Positions 22,798 through 31,881 of a stretch of DNA of 45,939 nt are shown here, in pieces. The notes under the pieces were generated by a model. It ran no database searches. It was not told the DNA's origin and saw only the letters and a list, made by a program, of their open reading frames with translations. This DNA is from Prevotella sp. (GTDB lineage: Bacteria; Bacteroidota; Bacteroidia; Bacteroidales; Bacteroidaceae), in NCBI GenBank assembly GCA_016285245.1, contig JAEEQH010000024.1, forward strand, positions 1-45,939, in the 5' to 3' direction. Numbering within the stretch: the stretch's first letter is position 1; every line of letters begins with the position of its first letter. The position numbers and the translations under genes are program-made.

Positions 22798-23382
22798 TTA
22801 TTGTAATACGCGGCGCACACCGACAAAGCGGCGGGCATAGAATCCATCGCTGGAGTTGGTGATGACCACACCCTTCGACGTGCTGGCGTGGATGAAGCTG
22901 AAAGTCTGTGTCAGCGGGTCGACATCGACGACGATACCCACATGACCAACGTTACGACCAGAACGGGGACTGGTGAAGAACACCAGGTCGCCACGCTGCA
23001 TCTCGCTGCGCTTGACGGGCATATTCTTGGCATACTGGTCACGGCTGCTGCAGCCAATCTGCACACCGGCCGTACGACCAAAGACGTAGCTGGTGAAACC
23101 CGAGCAGTCGAACGACGACGGACCCTTGCTACCACTACGGTAGCGGGCGCCGAGGTGCGACATCGCCTCGTCCATAATACCATTGATGGTCAGAACATCG
23201 TAGTTGAGCACATCCTCGCTCTCGTTATACAGGAAGTCGTAGTTGTCAATTTCTTCTACACGCTCCTGAAGCTCAATCTTCGGAGTCTGCTTAACGGCGC
23301 GCTTCTTACGCACCTTACCATTGGCAATATCGCCACAAGCGAGGCAAATAAGTAGTGCTAAAAGGAGGATTCTTCTGGTCAT
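22798..23382 (-). CDS. NlpC/P60 (C40) cell-wall peptidase
   Basis: A 194-aa secreted peptidase cutting peptide links in peptidoglycan. The start MTRRILLLALLICLACG is chosen because it begins a signal peptide; the 16 upstream codons do not. A Cys at residue 16 (LACG) could be a lipobox, so it may be a lipoprotein. The catalytic triad is visible: Cys93 in FDCSGFTSYVF, His147 in GHVGIV and His165 in FIHAS. It is the middle gene of the minus-strand envelope run, with the M23 gene upstream and the CapA-like gene downstream. Confidence 0.9.
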   Translation of the reverse strand: MTRRILLLALLICLACGDIANGKVRKKRAVKQTPKIELQERVEEIDNYDFLYNESEDVLNYDVLTINGIMDEAMSHLGARYRSGSKGPSSFDCSGFTSYVFGRTAGVQIGCSSRDQYAKNMPVKRSEMQRGDLVFFTSPRSGRNVGHVGIVVDVDPLTQTFSFIHASTSKGVVITNSSDGFYARRFVGVRRVLQ

Positions 23383-23449
23383 CTGTTGGTTACGGTTTGT
23401 ATGGCTTGTTTTCAATCTCTCGATTCTCAATTTTCAATTCTTCAATTTT

Positions 23450-24394
23450 TTAATTATACTTCAGAATCTGGCCCATCTTCAGGCGAGTATTCTTACTGAT
23501 ACGGTTCAGCTTGCAGATAGCGTCCACCGTCGTGTGACGCTTACGGGCAATGGAGTAGAGCGTCTCGCCCTTCTTCACCTTATGCAGACGGGTGGTAGCT
23601 GCACGGGGAGCCTGCTTAGCCGCTGTCGCAGCACTAGCACTACCCGGCATATCCAGCTGGTCTTCCATAGCAACGGAAGAACCGCCGACGCCACGCAGGC
23701 GGGTAGCCTGTGCCGACTCCTTCGAGTAGGTGTTCTTGCGGAACAGATAGTAGTCGCCGACAACATCCTGATTGCGGAAGTCGAACATCAGGGCAGGGTT
23801 CAGGGCCACACCGCAGAGGCGGGTCTCGAAATGGAGGTGCGAACCGGTAGAACGGCCGGTGTTACCACCAAGACCGATAGGGTCGCCAGCCTTCACATCC
23901 TGATCGGGCTTCACAAGGTGCTTGGACATATGGCCGTAGATGGTCTCCAGACCATTGTGGTGGCGGATGACAACGAAGTTACCGTAACCGCCGGCTTCAT
24001 AGCGTACCACACGCACCTTTCCAGGGAAAGCGGCACGGATGGTATCGCCGATATAGACCTTGATGTCAAGACCCTTATGCTGACGTCCCCAGCGCGAACC
24101 GAAGTTCGAGGTGAGCACGCGGCTATCAGTAGGCATACAGAAGTTGCGCAGGTCGATACGGAAGGAGTCGGGAACGGCCGTGGCGCGGTGGGCGTAGTGG
24201 TTCTCCCAGTCCTCATAGAGGTCAGCAGCGGGCGACTCAAACTGCTCGTACTGAATCAGGCGGATCAGTGCGACAGAGTCTACTGCTTTCATCTTACGGT
24301 CAATGGGAGCCTGACGAGCCAACAAATCCTGTGCCTGTGTAGGCAGAGTCATTAACATCATCAGGGTTGCTACTATTATCTTAATTTCCTTCAT
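23450..24394 (-). CDS. M23 metallopeptidase with C-terminal LysM
   Basis: A 314-aa secreted protein (from MKEIKIIVATLMMLMTLPTQAQ; MNMKEI two codons earlier is an alternative). The LytM/M23 zinc site is complete: His106 and Asp110 in HKGLDIKV, His155 in IYGHMS, and His186/His188 in SHLHFE. A LysM domain occupies about 270-314 (HKVKKGETLYSIARKRHTTV), placing the peptidase on peptidoglycan. Active residues suggest an endopeptidase rather than a mere activator. First gene of the envelope run; a promoter box lies at 24446-24453. Confidence 0.92.
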   Translation of the reverse strand: MKEIKIIVATLMMLMTLPTQAQDLLARQAPIDRKMKAVDSVALIRLIQYEQFESPAADLYEDWENHYAHRATAVPDSFRIDLRNFCMPTDSRVLTSNFGSRWGRQHKGLDIKVYIGDTIRAAFPGKVRVVRYEAGGYGNFVVIRHHNGLETIYGHMSKHLVKPDQDVKAGDPIGLGGNTGRSTGSHLHFETRLCGVALNPALMFDFRNQDVVGDYYLFRKNTYSKESAQATRLRGVGGSSVAMEDQLDMPGSASAATAAKQAPRAATTRLHKVKKGETLYSIARKRHTTVDAICKLNRISKNTRLKMGQILKYN

Positions 24395-24445
24395 ATTCAT
24401 TATAATTATTTTTACAGTTTCCATGCAAATTTGAAAACTCGTTTG

Positions 24446-24453
24446 CAAAGGTA
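24446..24453 (-). promoter_or_regulatory. -7 box for the M23/NlpC/CapA run
   Basis: TACCTTTG on the minus strand, about 50 bases before the M23 gene start. TTGG at about 24471-24474 may be the -33 part. Confidence 0.55.
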
Positions 24454-24571
24454 ACAAAAAAATGGCGGGAAGCCAAGGCCTTCACGTATCTGTTAACAGG
24501 ATTTGGTGTCTTTTAACACTCAATCATGCATAATTCATTAATAATTAAGAATTAAGGGTTTAGAATTAAGA

Positions 24572-24603
24572 ATTCTTTGCAAGCAAAGCGGCATAGCCGA
24601 GCG
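24572..24603 (+). repeat. Interspersed CTTTGCAAGCAAAG element, copy 3
   Basis: ATTCTTTGCAAGCAAAGC, then GGC-ATA-GCC, then GAGCG. It is followed by another hairpin, ATTGGC-TGAC-GCCAAT. It is embedded in AATTAAGAATTAAG filler in the 217-bp gap between the M23 and recG genes; the rest of this gap shows nothing else. Confidence 0.7.
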
Positions 24604-24674
24604 ATTGGCTGACGCCAATTAAGAAATATGAATTAAGAATTATGCATTGTGAATTGTGAATTGTGCATTAAGCA

Positions 24675-26774
24675 TTACGAGATGGCTCCAAAGTTTATGT
24701 GCAACTTCTTCAGTTGACGTAGCCGCTGCCACAACAACTGGTAACGTGGCGACTGACAAAGCGGGTCGTCGTCGATAATCTGGCGAGCCTCATCGCGAGC
24801 CATCTGCACCAGCTGTCCGTCGCGGGCAATGTTGGCTATCTTCAGGTCGAAGGCCATGCCGCTCTGTGCCGTTCCCTCGAGGTCGCCAGGACCACGCAGC
24901 TTCAGGTCAGCCTCAGCAATGCGGAAGCCGTCGTTCGTCTCACACATGATGTCGATGCGCTTGCGTGTCTCGGCAGACAGCTGGAAAGGTGTCACCAGCA
25001 GACAGTACGACTGGTCTGCACCACGTCCCACACGGCCACGCAGCTGGTGCAACTGACTCAGTCCGAAGCGCTGGGCATCGAAGATGACCATTACCGAGGC
25101 GTTGGGGACGTTGACGCCCACCTCGATGACCGTCGTGGCAACAAGCAGCTGTGTCTCGCCGCTGACGAAGCGTTGCATCTCCGCCTCCTTCTCGGCGGGT
25201 TTCATCTTGCCGTGGACCTTACTCAGCCGGTACTCGGGGAACGCCTGACACAGCATCTCGAAGCCTTGTTCCAGGTTTTTCAGGTCCGACTTCTCGCTCT
25301 CCTCAATCAGCGGGAAGACAACATACACCTGACGTCCGAGCTGCATCTGTTGGCGCATACCGCTGAAGAGCTGTGGCTGGCGGTTGTCAAAGAAATGGTG
25401 GGTGACGATGGGCTTACGTCCCGGCGGCAGCTCGTCGATGACGCTCACGTCGAGGTCACCGTACAGCGTCATCGCCAGCGTTCGTGGTATAGGTGTGGCG
25501 GTCATCACGAGGACGTGTGGCACACAGTTCTGCATACCCTTCTCCCACAGTTTTGCACGCTGTTTCACACCAAAGCGGTGCTGCTCGTCAACGATGACGG
25601 CACCAAGCCTGGCGAACTGCACATTATCCTCGATCAGCGCGTGGGTACCCACGAGGATGTGGACGGTGCCGTCGAGCAGGCCGTCGAGCACCTCCTGACG
25701 ACGTTTGCCCTTGACGATACCCGTCAGCAGCTCCACCCGCACGGGCATGTCGCCTAAGAACCCGCGAATCGTCTGCAGGTGCTGCTCGGCCAGGATCTCC
25801 GTCGGTGCCATGATACACGCCTGATAGCCGTTGTCCAGGGCTATCAGCATCGACATCAGCGCCACCAGCGTCTTGCCGCTGCCGACGTCACCCTGCAGCA
25901 GGCGGTTCATCTGACGGCCGCTGCCCATGTCGGCACGAATCTCGTGCATTACCCGCTTCTGTGCCCCTGTCAGCGGGAACGGCAGGTGGTCGTGGTAGAA
26001 CGTGTTGAAGAGTTCCCCGACACGGCTGAAGACGTAACCACGGAACTTACGGCGCTGGTCGCTGGCATAGCGAAGGATGTTCAGCTGGACGAAAAACAGT
26101 TCCTCGAACTTCAGACGCACACGGGCACGCTCTAACTCCTTGGCTGACTGCGGATAGTGGACGGTGCGGAACGCCTCGTCGCGACTGACGAGGTGCAGCC
26201 GCTGGTTGATGAAGTCTGGCAGCGTCTCGGGTAGCGGCGGCAGCTTCTCGATGAGCGTCTTGGTAAGGCGTTCCACAGAACGGGAGGTGAGTCCCGCCTT
26301 CTTCATCTTCTCCGTCGTGTTGTAGTAAGGCTGCATACCCATGCCCGTCACGTCAATCTTCGACGCATCGTCCATATCCGGGTGCTGCACCTGTATACGG
26401 TTATTATACACTGACGGTCGGCCGAAGACCAGATAGTCCTGACCTATCTTATATGTGCGAGCGGCATACTTGCCACCATTGAACCAGACCAAGTCCATGA
26501 TACCCGTGCCGTCGGTGAAATGGGCGACGACACGCTCCTTGCGCGGTCCCATAGGGAAGGTCTCGAAGCTCAGGATGTGGCCGACGACCTGCACGAACGG
26601 CATGTCGCCCGTCAGCTCATGGACGGTGTACACCCGCGAGCGGTCCACGTATTTATAGGGATAGTACTCCAGCAGGTCACCATAGGTCTCGATGCCAAGC
26701 TCCTTGCTCAGCATCTTCTTGCGGCTGGGGCCTACGCCCGGCAAGTACATGATGTCCTGGTCGAGTATATTCAA
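24675..26774 (-). CDS. recG: ATP-dependent DNA helicase RecG
   Basis: A 699-aa helicase that reverses stalled replication forks and branch-migrates Holliday junctions. The N-terminal wedge/OB part includes [12 protein letters not shown] (11-22); Walker A GDVGSGKT is at 295-302; the DEQH box is at 396-399; TATPIPRT, the late QLRGRVGRG and a C-terminal RecG region follow. The frame begins with TTG overlapping the ispD stop (TTGA), giving [16 protein letters not shown], which matches where the family normally starts; ATG at 26750 would cut it by 8 residues. Last gene of the operon DJ-1 / ispD / recG. Confidence 0.95.
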   Translation of the reverse strand: MNILDQDIMYLPGVGPSRKKMLSKELGIETYGDLLEYYPYKYVDRSRVYTVHELTGDMPFVQVVGHILSFETFPMGPRKERVVAHFTDGTGIMDLVWFNGGKYAARTYKIGQDYLVFGRPSVYNNRIQVQHPDMDDASKIDVTGMGMQPYYNTTEKMKKAGLTSRSVERLTKTLIEKLPPLPETLPDFINQRLHLVSRDEAFRTVHYPQSAKELERARVRLKFEELFFVQLNILRYASDQRRKFRGYVFSRVGELFNTFYHDHLPFPLTGAQKRVMHEIRADMGSGRQMNRLLQGDVGSGKTLVALMSMLIALDNGYQACIMAPTEILAEQHLQTIRGFLGDMPVRVELLTGIVKGKRRQEVLDGLLDGTVHILVGTHALIEDNVQFARLGAVIVDEQHRFGVKQRAKLWEKGMQNCVPHVLVMTATPIPRTLAMTLYGDLDVSVIDELPPGRKPIVTHHFFDNRQPQLFSGMRQQMQLGRQVYVVFPLIEESEKSDLKNLEQGFEMLCQAFPEYRLSKVHGKMKPAEKEAEMQRFVSGETQLLVATTVIEVGVNVPNASVMVIFDAQRFGLSQLHQLRGRVGRGADQSYCLLVTPFQLSAETRKRIDIMCETNDGFRIAEADLKLRGPGDLEGTAQSGMAFDLKIANIARDGQLVQMARDEARQIIDDDPLCQSPRYQLLWQRLRQLKKLHINFGAIS

Positions 26775-27502
26775 TGGATAATGGATAATTGATATTGGAT
26801 AATGGCTTCCGCCACAATGATGTCGTAGGGCGTAGTTATCTTGATGTTCTCGCGGTTGCCCTCAACAAGGGTGATGTCGAAGCCGAAAGCTTCGACCACA
26901 CTGGCATCGTCGGTGAAGCCGTCATTGTAGGGCTGGCGGTTGGCGGCCTTTAAGAGCTGAATGTCAAACGTTTGCGGTGTCTGCACGAGGCGGTAGTCGC
27001 CGCGGGGAACGGTGACGGAGCCAGTTCCCTCCAAGTGGCGTACGGTCTCGACGACGGGAACCACGGGGATGACGGCCTTCGCTGTGCGCGCCGTCTCATA
27101 GCAGCGGCGGATAACGTCAATACTGGGGAAGGGACGCACGCCATCGTGTACGCCGACCACGCCCTCAGCATCATCGGGAATCATAGCCAAACCGTTCTGT
27201 ACGCTATGGAACCGTGTCCCGCCGCCATTGGCTATGAGGTAAGACCCTCCCCCTTGCCCCTCCCTGTGATGGAGGGGAGTAGTTACTGGCAACGGGAAGT
27301 TATACTGTTGGCAGAGTTCGCGCCAGTACCCCTGCTGTTCGTTAGGCAACACGAGGATGATCTGCAGGTCCTCGGAGTACTCGCGGAACCGCTCGATAGT
27401 ACGCATCAGCACCGGTTTTCCACCTATCGGCAGGAACTGCTTCGGCACGTCGCCGCCCATCCGCAGGCCCTTCCCGCCTGCCACTATGATTACATAATCC
27501 AT
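26771..27502 (-). CDS. ispD: 2-C-methyl-D-erythritol 4-phosphate cytidylyltransferase with in-frame insertion
   Basis: A 243-aa enzyme of the MEP isoprenoid pathway, joining CTP to methylerythritol phosphate. The nucleotide loop [17 protein letters not shown] (7-23) and GVHDGVRPF (117-125) are clear, and RFHSVQNGL (97-105) is a family signature. Residues about 73-91 ([17 protein letters not shown]) are extra compared with the usual protein of about 220 residues and are coded by the GC-rich palindromic element also found in obg. They fall in a surface loop before the RFHSV segment, so the enzyme is probably functional. Overlaps: start coupled to the DJ-1 stop (TAATG), stop to the recG start. 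Confidence 0.93.
   Translation of the reverse strand: MDYVIIVAGGKGLRMGGDVPKQFLPIGGKPVLMRTIERFREYSEDLQIILVLPNEQQGYWRELCQQYNFPLPVTTPLHHREGQGGGSYLIANGGGTRFHSVQNGLAMIPDDAEGVVGVHDGVRPFPSIDVIRRCYETARTAKAVIPVVPVVETVRHLEGTGSVTVPRGDYRLVQTPQTFDIQLLKAANRQPYNDGFTDDASVVEAFGFDITLVEGNRENIKITTPYDIIVAEAIIQYQLSIIH
27241..27284 (-). repeat. GC-rich palindromic element inside ispD
   Basis: On the minus strand it reads CCCCTCCAT-CAC-AGGGAGGGG, then CAAGGGGGAGGGTCTT. The spacing between the palindrome and the GGGGAGGGTCT end is the same as in the obg copy. It keeps the ispD frame open. Confidence 0.75.
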
Positions 27503-28068
27503 TATTTCGACATCAGGTGCTTGAAGCGCATACCTTCGGCAATCTGGTCTGAGGTTTTCTTGTCGACAAGCTGGGTGAGGAGCTCATAGGCGTAAGGGAA
27601 GGCGGCAGCGGGACCTTCGGCGGTGGTAATGTTACCATCGACGGTGACGAGGTCGCCAGTGTACGTGGCACCGTCCAGTGCTTTCTCGAAGCCGGGGTAG
27701 CACGTGGCACGCTTGCCCTCGAGCAGTCCGAGGGGAGCCAGTACGACAGCGGGAGCAGCACAGATGGCCGACACCTTCTTGCCAGCGGCAGCCTGCGCAC
27801 AGACGGCCTTGCAGACACCCTCATGGTCGTAGAGGTTCGAGGCACCGGGCATACCGCCAGGCAGCATCAACAGGTCCGCATCCTCGTAGTCCGACTGTTC
27901 GAACTGGATATCGGCCTCGATGGCCACGCCATGAGCCGACTCCACCAGTGGGAACTCCGTCGTACTCACCGTTACTACCTCCACGCCACCGCGGCGCAGC
28001 ACGTCAATAGGGATGAGGGCCTCGACATCCTCGAAGCCGTCAGCCAGAAATACATAAACTTTTGCCAT
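27502..28068 (-). CDS. DJ-1/PfpI family protein
   Basis: A 188-aa cytoplasmic protein from [20 protein letters not shown]; the upstream 27 codons overlap the promoter and are not used. Family landmarks: Glu13 in [18 protein letters not shown] (about 69-79) and the nucleophile Cys103 in [15 protein letters not shown]. The closest group is the DJ-1/ThiJ/YajL type, linked to protection against carbonyl or oxidative damage; glyoxalase III or deglycase activity has been claimed for relatives. It heads the ispD-recG operon. No clear link between these three functions is known to me. Confidence 0.88.
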   Translation of the reverse strand: MAKVYVFLADGFEDVEALIPIDVLRRGGVEVVTVSTTEFPLVESAHGVAIEADIQFEQSDYEDADLLMLPGGMPGASNLYDHEGVCKAVCAQAAAGKKVSAICAAPAVVLAPLGLLEGKRATCYPGFEKALDGATYTGDLVTVDGNITTAEGPAAAFPYAYELLTQLVDKKTSDQIAEGMRFKHLMSK

Positions 28069-28095
28069 ATTCTCAGTATTTTTGTCTTTTAGCTG

Positions 28096-28103
28096 CAAAG
28101 ATA
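28096..28103 (-). promoter_or_regulatory. -7 box for DJ-1/ispD/recG
   Basis: TATCTTTG on the minus strand, with TTG (28125-28127) about 21 bases upstream as a -33 element. The leader is about 20-25 bases. Confidence 0.65.
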
Positions 28104-28159
28104 GAGATATTTTTCGAAACCTGCAAGGAAAAAAGGAGGGATATTTCAAAGAAAAATGC

Positions 28160-28167
28160 TATCTTTG
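28160..28167 (+). promoter_or_regulatory. -7 box for the GH35 gene
   Basis: TATCTTTG, divergent from the DJ-1 promoter 56 bases away. Its position rules out the ATG at 28156 as the GH35 start and supports 28201. Confidence 0.65.
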
Positions 28168-28200
28168 CACCCGCATAGAGAAAAAAACGAGAAAACGGGT

Positions 28201-30270
28201 ATGAAGAGACGAATCATTACAGCCGTTCTGACGCTCATAGCAACATCGATGCTGACAAGCGCCCACGCCGCCGACTTCGGGAAGCCGGTGACATGGGACC
28301 GCCACAGCCTCATCGTCGACGGCCGCCGCGTGGTACCCGTCATGGGCGAGGTACACTACTCGCGTATCCCTGCCGGTGAATGGGAGCAGGAGGTGCGCAA
28401 GATGAAGGAGGGCGGCGTGACCATCATCGCCACGTACGTCTTCTGGAATCATATAGAAGAGGAGGAGGGCATCTTCCGGTGGGACGGCCAGCGGTCGTTG
28501 CGCGACTTCCTCGAGGTGTGCAAGCGTCAGGAGATGCCCGTGGTGCTGCGTCTGGGCCCGTTCTGTCACGGCGAGGTGCGCAACGGCGGCATCCCCGACT
28601 GGGTGTTCCAGAAGGGCTGCCGGCTGCGTGAGCAGAACGCCGTGTTCATGGGTCTCGCCGAACGTCTCTACCGTCAGATCTTCACACAGGTGCAGGGTCT
28701 GCAGTGGAAAGACGGCGGCCCGGTGCTGGCGGCACAGTTCGACAACGAGTACCGCGGTCGCGGTGAGTACCTGATGGCGCTGAAGCAGACGGCTCTGAAG
28801 GTGGGCTTCGACCTACCCTTCTACACCCGCACGGGGTGGCCCGAGCTGCGCACACCCGTACCCTTCGGCGAGATGCTGCCGCTCTACGGCGACTATGCCG
28901 ACGGCTTCTGGGACAAGGAGGTGTCGGAGGGCTGCGGCAACTACTATAAAGCCTTCAACTTCAAGGCTTTCCGCTCGTCGACGGCCATCGGCACCGACCT
29001 GTTAGGCAAACAGGAGGCCACCGTCAGCAAGGGCGACGGCGACTACCCCTACTTTACCTGCGAGTTGGGTGGCGGCATGGCAACGGCCTACCACCGCCGA
29101 CCCTACATCTACCCCGAAGACACCTACGCTATGGCGCTGGTGAAGTTGGGCTCCGGCTCCAATCTGCTGGGCTACTATATGTATCACGGCGGCACCAACC
29201 CCGAGGGACGCCTGCACACGCTGAACGAGTGTCAGACGTCGCCCGGCACGGCGAACAACGATATGCCCGTGATGACGTACGACTTCCAGGCCCCGCTGGG
29301 AGAGTTCGGACAGAAGAACCCCTCCTATTATATGCTGCGCCCCCTGCACCTGTTCATGCAGGACTACGGCGAGCTGCTCGCACCGATGGAGGCGACGTTC
29401 ATGTCGCCGCAGGACCTCAAGCAGGGTGCCGACAGTACGCTGCGGTGGACGGTGCGTAGCAACGGGGAGAGCGGTTTCATCTTCATCAACAACTACGAGC
29501 GCTTCGCCAACCTCTCGGCCAAGAAGGACGTCGTGCTGGAGGCCTGCGGCGTACAGCTGCCCCGCCTCACCATCCCTGCCGGAGCAATGGCGGTGCTGCC
29601 CGTCAACATCGACGGCATCCGCTATGCCACGGCGCAGCTGGTAGCCCGTCGCGACGGCAAAGTCTATCTGATGCCCGTGAAAGGCATCGCCACCACCATC
29701 TGCCTACAAAATGGCAAGACGCTGCGCAACCTGAAGCCACGCGGCATACAAAAGCCCGTCTGTACGAATATCTATCTCCTGACGCAGGACGAGGCCGAGC
29801 GGCTGTTCCTGACTGAAGAAGAAGCCGACCGCACATCCAGCGACGTGGCTTTCACGAAGGTGAAGGCGGCTGGTCCGTTGCGTACTATTAAGAAAGGTAA
29901 GGCGAAGGTGGCCGAGGCCCCGTCGGAAGAGGAATGGCAACAGGCGGCCGTCTACAGGGTCAGCCCCCTACCCGCCGACTCCGCCCTGCTGAGCATCGAC
30001 TATCAGGGCGACTGCGCCCGTCTCTACGCCACTATCCCCACGGCCGACGGGCAGGAGCAGAAGGTGCTCGTCGCCGACAACTTCCAATACGGCCGTCCGT
30101 TCCTCTATGGACTGTGGCGACTGCCAAAGGGTGCCACCGCGCTGGAGCTGCATATCCTGCCGATGCAAGACTCCGCCCCCATCTACCTGCCCCGTGAAGC
30201 TGCTTTTCGAGGAACGAGGAAGGAGGAACGAGGGACGAGAATAGTTCGAGCATTAAGCATTAAGCATTGA
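28201..30270 (+). CDS. GH35 family beta-galactosidase
   Basis: A 689-aa secreted glycosidase. The signal peptide (about 1-23, ending SAHA) follows the chosen start. The GH35 barrel shows GEVHYSRIPAGEWEQE (49-64), YVFWNHIEEEEG (79-90), acid/base Glu183 in AAQFDNEY and nucleophile Glu288 in FTCELGGGM. A C-terminal beta domain follows. Family members remove terminal beta-galactose from plant or host glycans; the exact linkage cannot be read. The last residues (IVRALSIKH) are coded by the start of the heptamer array at 30250, so the original C-terminus may have been replaced. It is transcribed alone from the divergent promoter; no SusC/D pair is next to it. Confidence 0.9.
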   Translation: MKRRIITAVLTLIATSMLTSAHAADFGKPVTWDRHSLIVDGRRVVPVMGEVHYSRIPAGEWEQEVRKMKEGGVTIIATYVFWNHIEEEEGIFRWDGQRSLRDFLEVCKRQEMPVVLRLGPFCHGEVRNGGIPDWVFQKGCRLREQNAVFMGLAERLYRQIFTQVQGLQWKDGGPVLAAQFDNEYRGRGEYLMALKQTALKVGFDLPFYTRTGWPELRTPVPFGEMLPLYGDYADGFWDKEVSEGCGNYYKAFNFKAFRSSTAIGTDLLGKQEATVSKGDGDYPYFTCELGGGMATAYHRRPYIYPEDTYAMALVKLGSGSNLLGYYMYHGGTNPEGRLHTLNECQTSPGTANNDMPVMTYDFQAPLGEFGQKNPSYYMLRPLHLFMQDYGELLAPMEATFMSPQDLKQGADSTLRWTVRSNGESGFIFINNYERFANLSAKKDVVLEACGVQLPRLTIPAGAMAVLPVNIDGIRYATAQLVARRDGKVYLMPVKGIATTICLQNGKTLRNLKPRGIQKPVCTNIYLLTQDEAERLFLTEEEADRTSSDVAFTKVKAAGPLRTIKKGKAKVAEAPSEEEWQQAAVYRVSPLPADSALLSIDYQGDCARLYATIPTADGQEQKVLVADNFQYGRPFLYGLWRLPKGATALELHILPMQDSAPIYLPREAAFRGTRKEERGTRIVRALSIKH

Positions 30271-30452
30271 GCATTAAGCATTAAGCATTAAGCATTGAGC
30301 ATTGAGCATTAAGCATTAAGCATTGAGCATTAAGCATTGAGCATTAAGCATTAAGCATTAAGCATTAAGCATTAAGCATTGAGCATTAAGCATTAAGCAT
30401 TGAGCATTAAGCATTGAGCATTAAGCATTAAGCATTGAGCATTAAGCATTAA
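30250..30452. repeat. 29-unit heptamer array GCATTAA/GCATTGA
   Basis: Exactly 29 perfect 7-bp units: GCATTAA (majority) mixed with GCATTGA in an irregular order. It overlaps the last codons and stop of the GH35 gene and ends 12 bases before the metY ATG. Similar ATGCTTAATGC runs occur at 10690-10710 and 24650-24680. Being short and perfect, it should change length by slippage. Confidence 0.95.
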
Positions 30453-30464
30453 GAATAAAGAACT

Positions 30465-31748
30465 ATGGAAAAGAAACTCAGGCCCGGCACCCTCTGTGTG
30501 CAGGCCGGCTACAAAGCCAAGAACGGAGAACCTATCGAATTGCCTATCATTCAGTCGACGACGTTCAAGTACGACGACTCCGACGAGATGGCACAGTTGT
30601 TTGACCTGAAGAAGGAGGGCTACTTCTACACCCGTCTTCAGAACCCCACGAACGATGCCGTCGCCGCAAAGATAGCAACGCTCGAGGGCGGTGTGGGTGC
30701 CGTGCTCACCTCGTCGGGCCAGGCAGCCAACTTCTACGCATTGTTCAACATCTGCCAGGCCGGCGACCACTTCGTCACGTCGAACGAGATCTACGGCGGC
30801 ACCTACAACCTCTTCGGTGTCACGCTGAAGAAGCTCGGCATCGAGTGTACGTTCGTCAGCCCCGAGGCCAGCGAGGAGGAGATCCAGGCAGCCTTCCGTC
30901 CTAACACCAAGGCGCTGTTCGGCGAGACCATCACCAACCCCGGCTGTGCCGTCCTCGACATCGAGAAGTTCGCACGCATCGCCCACAAGAACGGTGTACC
31001 CCTGATCGTCGACAACACCTTCCCCACCCCGGTCAACTGCCGTCCCTTCGAGTGGGGTGCTGACATCGTCACCCACTCCACGACGAAGTATATGGACGGT
31101 CTGGCTACACAGGTCGGCGGTGTCGTCGTCGACAGTGGCAACTTCGACTGGCTCGCTCATGCCGAGAAGTTCCCCGGCCTCTGCACCCCTGACGAGTCGT
31201 ACCACGGACTGACCTACGTGAAGGCCTTCGGCAAGATGGGCTACACGACGAAGCTCGTGGCCCAGCTGATGCGCGACCTCGGAAGCATCCCTGCCCCGCA
31301 GAACTCGTTCCTGCTGAACCTCGGTCTGCAGACGCTCCATCTGCGTATGGCCCAGCATTGCAAGAACGCCCAGAAAGTGGCCGAGTTCCTGCACGCCAGC
31401 GACAAGGTGGCATGGGTGCACTATTGCGGCCTGAAGGACGACCCCTACTACGAGCTCGGTCAGAAGTACCTGCCCAACGGTTCCTGCGGTGTCATCGCCT
31501 TTGGTCTTAAAGGTACGCGCGAGACGGCCATCAAGTGGATGGACTCGCTGAAGATGATCAACATCGTGACCCACGTTGCCGATGCCCGCACCTGCGTGCT
31601 CCATCCCGCCAGCCACACCCATCGTCAGCTCAGCGACGAGCAGCTGCGCGAGGCTGGCGTTGCTCCTGACCTGATCCGTCTCTCTGTAGGCATCGAAGAC
31701 GTGGAGGATATCCTCGACGACATCCGTCAGGCCATGGAAAAAATCTAA
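30465..31748 (+). CDS. metY: O-acetylhomoserine sulfhydrylase (PLP enzyme)
   Basis: A 427-aa cytoplasmic enzyme of the Cys/Met-metabolism PLP family that makes homocysteine from O-acetylhomoserine and sulfide. PLP-binding Lys208 lies in THSTTKYMDG; YTRLQNPTND (55-64), LTSSGQAAN and VDNTFPTPV are typical. The length of about 427 and the long C-terminal part point to MetY rather than cystathionine gamma-synthase (about 390). The heptamer array directly upstream leaves no recognisable promoter or leader structure, so expression may depend on read-through or on the array. A hairpin at 31788-31825 follows. Confidence 0.92.
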   Translation: MEKKLRPGTLCVQAGYKAKNGEPIELPIIQSTTFKYDDSDEMAQLFDLKKEGYFYTRLQNPTNDAVAAKIATLEGGVGAVLTSSGQAANFYALFNICQAGDHFVTSNEIYGGTYNLFGVTLKKLGIECTFVSPEASEEEIQAAFRPNTKALFGETITNPGCAVLDIEKFARIAHKNGVPLIVDNTFPTPVNCRPFEWGADIVTHSTTKYMDGLATQVGGVVVDSGNFDWLAHAEKFPGLCTPDESYHGLTYVKAFGKMGYTTKLVAQLMRDLGSIPAPQNSFLLNLGLQTLHLRMAQHCKNAQKVAEFLHASDKVAWVHYCGLKDDPYYELGQKYLPNGSCGVIAFGLKGTRETAIKWMDSLKMINIVTHVADARTCVLHPASHTHRQLSDEQLREAGVAPDLIRLSVGIEDVEDILDDIRQAMEKI

Positions 31749-31787
31749 AAAAGCCCCGCTTTTAACAAATAGTAATTAATAATTCAA

Positions 31788-31825
31788 AAATATCCGACAA
31801 TTTCCTTGGAAGTTGCCGGATATTT
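31788..31825 (+). terminator. Terminator hairpin after metY
   Basis: AAATATCCGACAATTTCC and GGAAGTTGCCGGATATTT pair over 18 bp with one mismatch, with a TT loop, followed by a short T-rich end. It lies just before the gdhA promoter box. Confidence 0.6.
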
Positions 31826-31828
31826 TCC

Positions 31829-31836
31829 TATATTTG
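31829..31836 (+). promoter_or_regulatory. -7 box for gdhA-rlpA
   Basis: TATATTTG with TTGG (31806-31809) about 21 bases upstream. The leader is about 40 bases. Confidence 0.6.
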
Positions 31837-31881
31837 CACAGTCAAATAACATAATGACACCTTATCCTAAAACAGCATACT

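Noticed and set aside
30250..30452. CRISPR array
   Set aside because: The units are contiguous 7-mers with no spacers and there are no cas genes. The 24-bp array at 10785-10878 was rejected as CRISPR for the same reason.
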